A stretch of DNA of 12,689 bases from an uncultured Acidobacteriota bacterium (GTDB lineage: Bacteria > Acidobacteriota > Vicinamibacteria > Vicinamibacterales > UBA8438), in contig CALBET010000196.1 in NCBI GenBank assembly GCA_937888665.1, positions 1 through 12,689 on the forward strand, in the 5' to 3' direction. Below the pieces are notes generated by a model. That model saw nothing but the letters and a program-made list of their open reading frames with translations, had not been told where the DNA came from and ran no database searches. This document shows positions 6,754-12,689 of this stretch, piece by piece; positions within the stretch are counted from its first letter, which is position 1, and each line of letters opens with the position of its first letter. The position numbers and the translations under genes were made by a program.

Positions 6754-7553
6754 GGCTCGCGATTGGGGTGCCCTCGTCGCACGGGTTCCCCCGCGCGCCC
6801 GTCTTCGATCGCTCGCTCCGGCGCCTGCTGGGCCACCTGCGGAACGGGGGCGGCGTGCTCGGACAGGCCGGCGCCGGCATGATCACGGCGTCGACGCAGG
6901 AGCCGCTGGAGTCGGACGCCTTCCCGGTGGACGTGGCGCGGAACCAGATCGTCCGGGCGATGCTCGCGACGAACGCCGACGCGCTGCTGTTCCTCGACGC
7001 CGATCACGTGTTCGAACCGGACATCGCCGACCGGTTGGCGCGCCACCAGAAGGACGTCATCACGGCGCGGTATCACGTGCGGCACCCGCCCTATCACCCG
7101 AACTGCTACGTCTCGCACCCACTGGCACCGGCCGGCGAATACAAGACCGTCCACTACGGGCGCGGGGTGTTCGAGATCGACCGGGGCGGCGCTGGCGCGC
7201 TGCTCGTGTCGCGGGCGGTGCTCGAGGCGATCGGCGGCGACTGGTTTCGGTATCAGCGCAACGCCACCGCGGGGAAGCCACCGGACTTCGACGTGTCCGA
7301 GGACTTCTGGTTCTACCAGCGCGCGCAGGAAGAAGGGTTCGCCTGCTGGGTGGACTGGGAGACCGAGGTGGGGCACTTGGCGCAGATCACCGTGACCGGG
7401 GATCATCATGCCGCGTACCTGGCGACCATGGAACCCGACATCACGCCGGAGCTGGCCGCGCAGTTGGTGGCCTGTGGGTTCGACGGTCCGATCTCAGTGG
7501 GCGGGCATGAGGTGGAGCCGTTCCACGTGGAGCGCTTGGAGCGGACCGCATGA
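6750..7553 (+). CDS. GT-A fold glycosyltransferase (GT2-like)
   Basis: The product would transfer a sugar from a nucleotide-sugar donor. Its 267 residues follow the GT-A layout: an N-terminal strand MRLAIGVPS, a VARNQIVRAML segment (62-72) typical of phage GT2-like enzymes, and the metal/nucleotide-binding motif FLDADHVFEP (81-90, D83-A84-D85). Later VSEDFWFYQRAQEEGF (182-197) places an acidic pair where GT2 enzymes have the catalytic base. His209 in VGHLAQITV is a candidate metal ligand. It has no membrane segment or signal peptide, so it acts in the cytoplasm. GTG start overlaps the previous stop; a +1-frame rival from 6686 was rejected because only this frame shows these motifs. It is coupled to the methyltransferase-like gene by ATGA. 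The acceptor is unknown; a virion protein is the natural guess from context. Confidence 0.85.
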   Translation: MRLAIGVPSSHGFPRAPVFDRSLRRLLGHLRNGGGVLGQAGAGMITASTQEPLESDAFPVDVARNQIVRAMLATNADALLFLDADHVFEPDIADRLARHQKDVITARYHVRHPPYHPNCYVSHPLAPAGEYKTVHYGRGVFEIDRGGAGALLVSRAVLEAIGGDWFRYQRNATAGKPPDFDVSEDFWFYQRAQEEGFACWVDWETEVGHLAQITVTGDHHAAYLATMEPDITPELAAQLVACGFDGPISVGGHEVEPFHVERLERTA

Positions 7554-8251
7554 TCGCCGGCGAGATCACGACGCGCCAGCACACGGCGGAGCAGATACGG
7601 AACACCGTCATCCTCGCGCAAGCGGACCCCGTGGTGGCTGAGTTCCACAAGCTGTGGTACTCGACGCCGACCACGTGGGGGATGACGCGATACCGGGGCA
7701 TTCCCACGCTCAAATGCGCGTTCGATTTGCAGATGTATCACGAGTTGGTCATGGGCGTGAAACCCGCGTTGATTATCGAGACGGGGACGGCCTACGGCGG
7801 CTCGGCGCTGCACTTTGCCGACTGTCTGGAGATGTGCGGCTCGGGCGGCTCGGTGGTGTCCGTCGATATCGCGGCGCCGTTGTCGGATGTGACGCACCCT
7901 CGGATCACGTTCCGGCGCGGCTCATCCCTTGATCTCGACGTGCTGATGGAACTGGACGAACTGGCGCAGGCTGGGCCGGTGCTCGTGTCGCTGGATTCGG
8001 ATCACTCTCACGTCCACGTGGCGGAGGAGCTTGAGGCCTACAGCCAATTTGTCACGCCGGGATCGTTCCTCGTCGTGGAAGATACGAACATCTCAGGCCA
8101 TCCTGTCGAGACGGACGGCGACGACGGCGGTCCCATGGCGGCGGTGGATGCGTTCCTCGCCCATCACCCGGAGTTCGTACGGGAGCCGCTGTGCGAGCGG
8201 CAGTTATTGACGATGCACCCCGGAGGCTGGCTCCGGCGACTGGAGAACTAG
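7550..8251 (+). CDS. CmcI/rhamnosyl O-methyltransferase-family SAM-dependent enzyme (cephalosporin hydroxylase family)
   Basis: This family includes SAM-dependent O-methyltransferases acting on sugars; 'cephalosporin hydroxylase' is the legacy name from Streptomyces CmcI. The 233 residues match CmcI length closely. Motifs are clear: LIIETGTAYGGSA (74-86, SAM-binding motif I), VVSVDI (102-107, D106), LVSLDSDHSHVHV (145-157, D151), VVEDTNISGHPV (175-186, E177/D178) and HPGGWLRRL (223-231). The spacing between D151 and E177/D178 is 26/27, which from memory equals that of the Mg-binding Asp/Glu/Asp in CmcI, so the active site looks intact. It starts inside the stop of a glycosyltransferase gene and a second glycosyltransferase follows, so O-methylation of a sugar added to a virion component is the most plausible role. 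A beta-lactam role is very unlikely here. The substrate is inferred, not seen. Confidence 0.88.
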   Translation: MIAGEITTRQHTAEQIRNTVILAQADPVVAEFHKLWYSTPTTWGMTRYRGIPTLKCAFDLQMYHELVMGVKPALIIETGTAYGGSALHFADCLEMCGSGGSVVSVDIAAPLSDVTHPRITFRRGSSLDLDVLMELDELAQAGPVLVSLDSDHSHVHVAEELEAYSQFVTPGSFLVVEDTNISGHPVETDGDDGGPMAAVDAFLAHHPEFVREPLCERQLLTMHPGGWLRRLEN

Positions 8252-8255
8252 ACAA

Positions 8256-8669
8256 ATGTCCAACTTCAACATTCAACAGCACGCGAGCGCGGATTTCACG
8301 GTCTCGGCGGACGCGACCATGCCGGTCTTGACCGCCAGCGGTACGATCCATATTGACAACGTGGAAGCCGTCTTTCAGGCGTCGATCGCCACGCACGCTA
8401 CCGACTTCGGCGCGTTCAGTCTCACGAACGTCGGCACGGCTGGGTCCGGTACCACCGTGGTCGCGGGGCCGAATAACTTTGACGTGGCGACCAACGGCGG
8501 CGTGGCGATTACCGCGCTGGTCCCGTCGACCCTCGCGGTCGTGGCCGCTGCAAAAGAACTGACCGACGGCGAGGTGCTAGCGTTCTACTGGAACGAGGCC
8601 ACGACCGATGTGGCGTCGGCCACGGTCCACGTGGACGTCCGGTACACCCAAGTGACGACCCCGGCATAA
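8256..8669 (+). CDS. Small beta-rich, Ser/Thr-rich protein, probable virion (decoration or surface) protein
   Basis: I do not recognise a named family. The 137-residue product is dominated by alternating hydrophobic and Ser/Thr/Val residues, the pattern of a beta-sandwich. It starts SNFNIQQHASADFTVSAD and ends with strands around VLAFYWNEATTD (residues 110-121) and VHVDVRYTQ. There is almost no charged helix, no signal peptide and no catalytic motif. It has a GGAG-type RBS at 8242-8245, ten bases before the ATG. It lies between the methyltransferase-like gene and the second glycosyltransferase, in a structural region shortly after the capsid gene, so a head decoration or surface protein is reasonable, and it is a candidate acceptor of the sugar. 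An appendage component is the alternative. Confidence 0.75.
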   Translation: MSNFNIQQHASADFTVSADATMPVLTASGTIHIDNVEAVFQASIATHATDFGAFSLTNVGTAGSGTTVVAGPNNFDVATNGGVAITALVPSTLAVVAAAKELTDGEVLAFYWNEATTDVASATVHVDVRYTQVTTPA

Positions 8670-8673
8670 GGCC

Positions 8674-9540
8674 ATGCGTCCGACCGACATCGACGTCGAG
8701 GTCACGCCGCGATCGCCAAAGCGGATCGTGGTGGTGGCGGTGCCCACGCGGGGTATGGTCTCCATGCGGTGGATGGTCTCGATGCAGACGCTGCAAGCGC
8801 CCATAAACACGCCGATCCAGCAACTCAGCGCGATCGGGAAAGAGGTGGGCCACGCGCGTAATAACCTGGTGCAGCGGTCACTGGCGCTCGTCGATCCACG
8901 GAGCGGCGCGCGGGCGTCACATATCTTCTTCGTGGACGATGACTGCCTGCTGTCGATGTCCGCGTTGACGCAACTCTGGGCGCACCAGAAACCGATTGCG
9001 GCCGGGCTCTACTACACGAAGACGGAACCGCCACAACCGCTTATCCTCGCTGGGAAGCATGAGGGCGTGCGGTCCGACTGGACACACGGCGACGTCGTCG
9101 AGTGCTGGGCGCATGGGATGGGGGCCACGCTGATTGACCTCGACGTCTTCCGCACGATGTACACGGGGGGCCACGTCGAGGCTGACCCGGACGGTACGTG
9201 CCCGGTGTGTCTGGGGCAGGCGCAGGCGCGCGCGTGTGATGGGTGCTTCGGGACGGGCCACGAGATCCGGTGGTTCCACACGATGTCACAGACGCTTGAG
9301 CACACCTCCATGGGGCCGGAGTTCTCCTCGCAGACGGAGGATGTCTACTTCTGCGAGCGGGCGGTCGCGGCGGGCTATCAGCCGACGGTGGATACGGGCG
9401 TCTTTGCCTTCCACTACGCGGCGCCGCCGATTCACTACGACGATGACCGGATGCCGTCCGACGTCTGCTACCCGCTGCCGCAGTGGCTGGAGTATCAACG
9501 GACCAAGCAGGTGACGTGGGGCGACGAGGTGGCGGTATGA
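8674..9540 (+). CDS. Second GT-A-like glycosyltransferase with a DnaJ-like Cys4 zinc-binding insertion
   Basis: The 288-residue product shares the layout of the glycosyltransferase at 6750 but is clearly divergent. It has strand RIVVVAVPTRG (17-27), an EVGHARNNLVQRSLALVD segment (57-74), the acidic HIFFVDDDCLL (83-93, D88-D90) in the place of DXD, and QTEDVYFCERAVAAGY (220-235) as the catalytic-acid region, with His247 nearby. Residues 176-191 form CPVCLGQ then ACDGCFGTG, giving C-x2-C-x8-C-x2-C with glycine-rich turns, very like one DnaJ zinc-finger unit. It is inserted between the two halves of the enzyme, where the other glycosyltransferase has no cysteines. A Zn site could stabilise the loop over the acceptor. 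The RBS is weak. It overlaps the next gene by 4 bases (ATGA). Confidence 0.8.
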   Translation: MRPTDIDVEVTPRSPKRIVVVAVPTRGMVSMRWMVSMQTLQAPINTPIQQLSAIGKEVGHARNNLVQRSLALVDPRSGARASHIFFVDDDCLLSMSALTQLWAHQKPIAAGLYYTKTEPPQPLILAGKHEGVRSDWTHGDVVECWAHGMGATLIDLDVFRTMYTGGHVEADPDGTCPVCLGQAQARACDGCFGTGHEIRWFHTMSQTLEHTSMGPEFSSQTEDVYFCERAVAAGYQPTVDTGVFAFHYAAPPIHYDDDRMPSDVCYPLPQWLEYQRTKQVTWGDEVAV

Positions 9541-10028
9541 GAGACGCGCTCCGCGCCTCGCTCAGCACGGACCCCGGTTTTGAGGGGTATCCAAAGGGCG
9601 CCGTGATTGTCTGCGGCGACTGCTGGCGGCCGATCTACAAGCTCGAACGCGGCGTGGCGCCGGGGGACAAGTGCGGGCGGGCCGCCTCCGCCTTCGCCCC
9701 GATGCGTCAGGCGGACTTCCGCGACCTCGACACGCGGGTGGACCTGGACGCCGGCTGGCGCGGCCTGCTGGCCGTCTACGCCCTCTCGCCCGAATCACAG
9801 GCTGTCACCGGGGCGCGTCGGCCACGGGCGGGCGATGAGGCAGTGTGTCCGGCGTGCGGAGGGCAGTTTTTGAAGGTGCGGACGGTGACGAAGTCGGAGA
9901 CGCTCGACCACGCCTACGTCTGGGAGATGCTGTGGGTGCCGCCCTTGGCGGCGCGGTGCGCCAATCGGTTTGTGGGCGAGCGGACGCGCTGGCGCGTGGA
10001 CGTGCCGGACGAGGCGGAGATCTCCTAG
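9537..10028 (+). CDS. Cys-rich, probable zinc-binding protein of unknown function
   Basis: I do not recognise a named family. From the ATG at 9537 it is 163 residues. Two cysteine clusters stand out: VCGDCW with CG about 17 residues on (C26, C29, C46), and VCPACGGQF (C104, C107) with C141 further along. Such CxxC pairs usually bind zinc, but fewer than eight good ligands are visible, so two complete Cys4 ribbons cannot be claimed. The middle (60-85) is charged and probably helical. The start was chosen because GAGGTGG lies 4 bases upstream and the ATG overlaps the previous gene by ATGA; an upstream in-frame start at 9483 would put 18 low-quality residues in front. Its coupling to the Cys4 glycosyltransferase suggests, but does not show, a shared task. 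Confidence 0.75.
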   Translation: MRDALRASLSTDPGFEGYPKGAVIVCGDCWRPIYKLERGVAPGDKCGRAASAFAPMRQADFRDLDTRVDLDAGWRGLLAVYALSPESQAVTGARRPRAGDEAVCPACGGQFLKVRTVTKSETLDHAYVWEMLWVPPLAARCANRFVGERTRWRVDVPDEAEIS

Positions 10029-10433
10029 ATGACGACACTACGCGACGAAGTCACCACCGACCCACTCGGGCGGGGGTATGCGGGCATGACGGACCAGCAA
10101 CTCGTCGACGACCTGAACGCGCCCGTACGCACGCGCGAACGGACGACGATGAGCGCGGGCGAGATCATGGAGCACATCGATACGGCTGAGTTCGCCGCGC
10201 TGACGGACGCCAACAAGGCGCGTGTGGACCGGGTGCTTGGCCTTGGGGCGGACGTCATTATCGGCCCTGGGAACGCCCACTCGGCGGTACAGGAATTTCT
10301 CGCGACCTTCGGCGGCGGGTCGGCCACGCTGACAGCGCTGACCGCGTCGCGCGATGAGGTGATCAGCCGGGCGACCGAGATCGGCGTCGGGACCGTGACG
10401 CACCACACGCTGAAGATGGAGAGCCTTCGCTAA
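10029..10433 (+). CDS. Small phage protein with the TDPLGRGYAGM N-terminal motif, unknown function
   Basis: The 134-residue product begins after a TAG at 10026-10028. Its N-terminus has DPLGRGYAGMTDQQLVDDLN (11-30), a pattern I have seen in small proteins of the structural region of several tailed phages; these are normally annotated hypothetical. The rest is a mostly helical, globular protein, with GEIMEHIDTAEFAALTDANK (44-63) and a C-terminal SRATEIGVGTVTHHTLKMES (114-133). There is no membrane segment or catalytic motif. Its place, among probable virion and fibre genes, suggests a structural or assembly role. The end is TAATG with the following gene, so the two are coupled. Confidence 0.75.
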   Translation: MTTLRDEVTTDPLGRGYAGMTDQQLVDDLNAPVRTRERTTMSAGEIMEHIDTAEFAALTDANKARVDRVLGLGADVIIGPGNAHSAVQEFLATFGGGSATLTALTASRDEVISRATEIGVGTVTHHTLKMESLR

Positions 10434-10999
10434 TGGCGACCAACAACGTTCTGCAAAAGACCGGCACGGTCCTGATCTTTGCCGACAGCACCTACTCGCC
10501 AGGATCGAATACCACACTGGGCACTAGGACCGACGATATCGATTGTGTGGGTCTCACGACGGCCCAGGCCCGTGAAGGCGTGAAGGCGGACCTCGGGGCG
10601 GTACATGCGGGACTGTTTCGCGTCGACATGACCACGGAGCTGGCGAGCGACCCGGCGGCTGGTGGGTCGATGGATCTCTACTGGGCCGAGTCGCACAGCG
10701 CGACGGCGGCGGTTGGGAACTGGGCTGGACTTACAGGGGCCGACGCGGACTATGCTGGGTATTCCGGGCATACGTTGGCTGAAAGCCTCCGGCAACTCAC
10801 ATATATCGGATCGCTGCCGATCGGAGTACAGAACACCGCGGACGGCGTCGTCATCGGGCCTGTCGGTGTCTTCACGGCCGTGCAGCGATACGGTGTGCTC
10901 GTCGTCCACAACAACACGTCCGTCACGCTCCATTCGGACTCCATCGAGATGGCCGTGCGCTTCACGCCGGTCTTCCCGGATATCGCGGCGGCAGTCTAG
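10433..10999 (+). CDS. Beta-rich probable virion structural protein, unknown function
   Basis: The 188-residue product has no family I can name. It is rich in Gly, Ala, Thr and Val with little charge, and contains several likely strands such as TVLIFADSTYSP (12-23) and YGVLVVHNNTSVTLHSDSI (152-170). It also has SMDLYWAESHSA (79-90), with aromatic strand character, somewhat like the YWNEA region of the 137-residue protein at 8256. A proline-poor loop with TGADADYAGYSGH (100-112) precedes a helix. A tail or appendage component is suggested by the run of LamG and fibre-like genes that follow. The ATG overlaps the preceding stop (TAATG) and the gene ends 3 bases before the LamG gene. Confidence 0.7.
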   Translation: MATNNVLQKTGTVLIFADSTYSPGSNTTLGTRTDDIDCVGLTTAQAREGVKADLGAVHAGLFRVDMTTELASDPAAGGSMDLYWAESHSATAAVGNWAGLTGADADYAGYSGHTLAESLRQLTYIGSLPIGVQNTADGVVIGPVGVFTAVQRYGVLVVHNNTSVTLHSDSIEMAVRFTPVFPDIAAAV

Positions 11000-11002
11000 G
11001 CA

Positions 11003-11809
11003 ATGAGAGGTCCAGCACTCACTCGGTCGATTGGGATCGCAAGGGACGCGGCGCTCTCAGAGCGTCCGGACCTGCGTCGCGGGATGGTTGCTGCCTGGAT
11101 TCCGAGTCTGAGCTATAGAGGGGTCTCGTTCAAGGACGAGACCGGGAATCGGCATGACGCGAACGAGATGTCAAACGTCGATATCTCGAACCTAGTCATC
11201 AGCGCAAACCCGCTCAACAAAGGGATGGCGGTCCGGTACAACGGATCGAACGAGCAGGTTGGGATTCCTGTGGACGGCGGCGCGGGTATCACGATGAATG
11301 TCACGGTCGGCACGGTGTGTGCGTGGGTGAGGACGGACGCCCCTGGCGCGAGTTTCCGGTTTTTCTTCGGCCGTACTCAGAACTGGAATCTCGGCTTCCT
11401 GGACAACGACTTCGGGCATTACAGCTGGGGTGGGGAAGGCTGGCAGAGTTCAGGCTTCGACGGGAATGACGGGCTGTGGCACCTGTATGCGATGACCTTT
11501 TCAAGCGGGATCGCGAGCGCGTCGGCGCTGTACGTCGATGGGGAGTTTGCTGCGACGGCATCCACCACCTTTACGGTGTCCACAAATAAGCCGTACCTCG
11601 GGTCACGGTCGACACAGTACTGCGCGTGCGATATCAGTGATGCCTGGCTCTGGAATCGAAAATTATCCAAGCACGAACTCGCGGATATCTACCGAGACAG
11701 CGCGTCCATGTTTAGAGTCGCACGACCATTCGCGGGGTTTGTACCGGCCGCCGCGGCCGGATTGGGGATTCCTCTCGCGATGTACCACTACCGCCACCAC
11801 GGGGCCTAA
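11003..11809 (+). CDS. LamG/concanavalin A-like domain protein, probable appendage or surface binding protein
   Basis: LamG-fold domains bind glycans or proteins at cell surfaces, and in phages they often occur in fibre or capsid-surface proteins. The 268 residues have the typical jelly-roll series: GMVAAWIPSL (27-36), DETGNRHDA (45-53), VCAWVRTD (105-112), DGLWHLYAMTFSSG (156-169), ALYVDGEFAAT (175-185), then YLGSR and ISDAWLWNRKLSKHELADIY (211-230). The last motif, an aromatic strand followed by N-R-x-L-S-x-x-E, is the hallmark of the laminin G 3 family. The C-terminus after 240 is hydrophobic, FAGFVPAAAAGLGIP, then YHYRHH; this could pack against a partner or act in assembly. No signal peptide is seen, as expected for a virion protein. 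The next gene follows immediately. Confidence 0.85.
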   Translation: MRGPALTRSIGIARDAALSERPDLRRGMVAAWIPSLSYRGVSFKDETGNRHDANEMSNVDISNLVISANPLNKGMAVRYNGSNEQVGIPVDGGAGITMNVTVGTVCAWVRTDAPGASFRFFFGRTQNWNLGFLDNDFGHYSWGGEGWQSSGFDGNDGLWHLYAMTFSSGIASASALYVDGEFAATASTTFTVSTNKPYLGSRSTQYCACDISDAWLWNRKLSKHELADIYRDSASMFRVARPFAGFVPAAAAGLGIPLAMYHYRHHGA

Positions 11810-12689
11810 ATGCGATTTGTGAGACAGGGCGCGACCCACAAGATCGTGATTGGCCCCTTCGTCGACGTGGGCGATGGGTTCACGCCAGAGACTGGTATCA
11901 CGCTGGGCGCGGCGGACGAGGCTGAGGTGATCGTCGAGGATAGCGGCACGGTGGTCGACATTGCCGCCTACACCTGGGCCGCGATTGTGTCGATGGACGG
12001 CTACTACAACCTCACCTTGCAGTCGGGCATCAGTGGGACGGTCGGGTGTGTCACAGTGGTCGTGCAGGATGACTCAGTGTGTCTGCCGGTGAAAGCGGAA
12101 TACACCGTCGTGGAAGAAGCGGTATATGACGCCCTCTTTGCAGCGGCAGCCACGGGCGTCCCGGCTCTGGCTGCGCTAGAAGCCTCGGTCGCGACGGCGC
12201 AGGCTGATCTGGACCTGCTCACAGGCACCGACGGCGCGGCCCTCGCGACCGCGCAGGCGAACTATGCGCCGGCAAAGCCGGCGGACGTCGCGACGGAACT
12301 CGCGACGTACGACGGCCCAACGAACGCGGAAATGGAAGCCCGCACGCTGGTGGCCGCATCCTACTTCGATCCGGCGCTGGACACCGTGGCGACGGTGACA
12401 ACGCTGACCGGCCACACCGGGCAGACGGGCGATAATTTCGCCATCGTCAACGGGGCCTCTGGGCTCGTGGCGGTGAAGGGTGACACGGCCGCGATTCTGA
12501 TCGACACTGGCACAACCCTGGACGCCCGCCTGCCGGCCGCGCTGGTGGGGGGCCGCATGGACGCGGACGTCGGGGCGAAGACGGGCAACGTCGCCCTCTC
12601 GGCCCAGGAAAAGCTCGACGTCAACACCGAAGCCGATACGGCGCTGACGGATTACGACCCGCCGACCAGGACGGAGGCGACCAGCGACA
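11810..12689 (+). CDS. Fibre- or appendage-like phage protein with a GPFVD/ETG N-terminal domain (3'-partial)
   Basis: The reading frame stays open from ATG 11810, directly after the LamG stop, to the window end, giving 293 codons and one base without a stop. The N-terminal 100 residues show a motif series I have seen in phage proteins near fibre and LamG genes: IGPFVDVGDGFTPETGITL (14-32), then DGYYNLTLQSG (63-73) and CLPVKAEYTVV (91-101). The function of that domain is not established. A helical Ala-rich linker follows (105-165), with NAEMEARTLVAASYFDPALDTV (172-193), and then repeated Ala/Thr/Val/Asp stretches with VNTEADTAL and YDPPTRTEATSD near the visible end. This looks like an elongated, repetitive structural protein such as a fibre or baseplate-proximal part. 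The C-terminal, likely host-binding, portion lies outside the window. Confidence 0.8.
   Translation, partial: MRFVRQGATHKIVIGPFVDVGDGFTPETGITLGAADEAEVIVEDSGTVVDIAAYTWAAIVSMDGYYNLTLQSGISGTVGCVTVVVQDDSVCLPVKAEYTVVEEAVYDALFAAAATGVPALAALEASVATAQADLDLLTGTDGAALATAQANYAPAKPADVATELATYDGPTNAEMEARTLVAASYFDPALDTVATVTTLTGHTGQTGDNFAIVNGASGLVAVKGDTAAILIDTGTTLDARLPAALVGGRMDADVGAKTGNVALSAQEKLDVNTEADTALTDYDPPTRTEATSD

Noticed and set aside
6345..7409. A 354-residue antisense frame
   Set aside because: It is opposite two well-supported + strand genes that are coupled by GTGA, and has low-complexity Arg/Val/His composition without motifs.
6686..7510. A same-strand, 274-residue frame overlapping the first glycosyltransferase
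   Set aside because: It is Arg/Gly/Ala-rich with no motif, whereas the frame from 6750 carries the DxD and catalytic-acid motifs and couples to both neighbours.
9483..9536. Upstream start for the Cys-rich protein
   Set aside because: It would overlap the glycosyltransferase by 58 bases, whereas ATG 9537 has a good ribosome binding site and an ATGA overlap.
1..12689. tRNA genes, CRISPR arrays, insertion sequences, attachment sites and sigma-type promoters
   Set aside because: No cloverleaf, spaced direct repeats, terminal inverted repeats or transposase motifs were seen, and the short gaps contain no convincing -35/-10 pair.

Overview
The window is a GC-rich, densely packed stretch of a tailed double-stranded DNA bacteriophage (Caudoviricetes) genome, either a virus or a prophage. 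All supported genes lie on the + strand, and most junctions are overlapping or nearly contiguous (ATGA, TAATG or gaps of a few bases). This looks like one late, structural transcription unit. No bacterial housekeeping gene, integrase, tRNA, IS element or CRISPR array is visible, so neither the host nor the lifestyle can be read from this piece. I compared proteins from memory of family motifs only, so family names rest on motifs and gene order.

Region 1 (1-6063) is the packaging and head module. In order it holds the tail end of a probable small terminase, the large terminase (ATPase plus nuclease), the portal, a MuF/SPP1 gp7-like minor head protein, a virion-morphogenesis/tail-completion protein of the Mu gpG/HK97 gp10 type, a coiled-coil scaffolding protein and the major capsid protein. 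A strong hairpin with no good U-tract follows the capsid gene.

Region 2 (6130-9540) is the most unusual part. An unrecognised protein with an AT-hook-like tail is followed by a GT-A glycosyltransferase, a CmcI/rhamnosyl O-methyltransferase-type SAM enzyme, a small beta-rich probable virion protein, and a second GT-A-like glycosyltransferase carrying a DnaJ-like four-cysteine insertion. Two glycosyltransferases, a sugar-O-methyltransferase-type enzyme and a candidate surface protein directly after the capsid gene suggest a cassette that builds and methylates a glycan, most plausibly on the virion. That function is inference.

Region 3 (9537-12689) holds a Cys-rich probable zinc-binding protein, a small conserved-type phage protein, a beta-rich probable structural protein, a LamG/concanavalin-like protein and the first 293 codons of a fibre-like protein that runs off the window. 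The last two are typical of host-contact or appendage components. No tail tube, tail terminator, tape measure or head-tail adaptor gene is recognisable, so tail type is undetermined. There is no gene-free stretch longer than about 70 bases.
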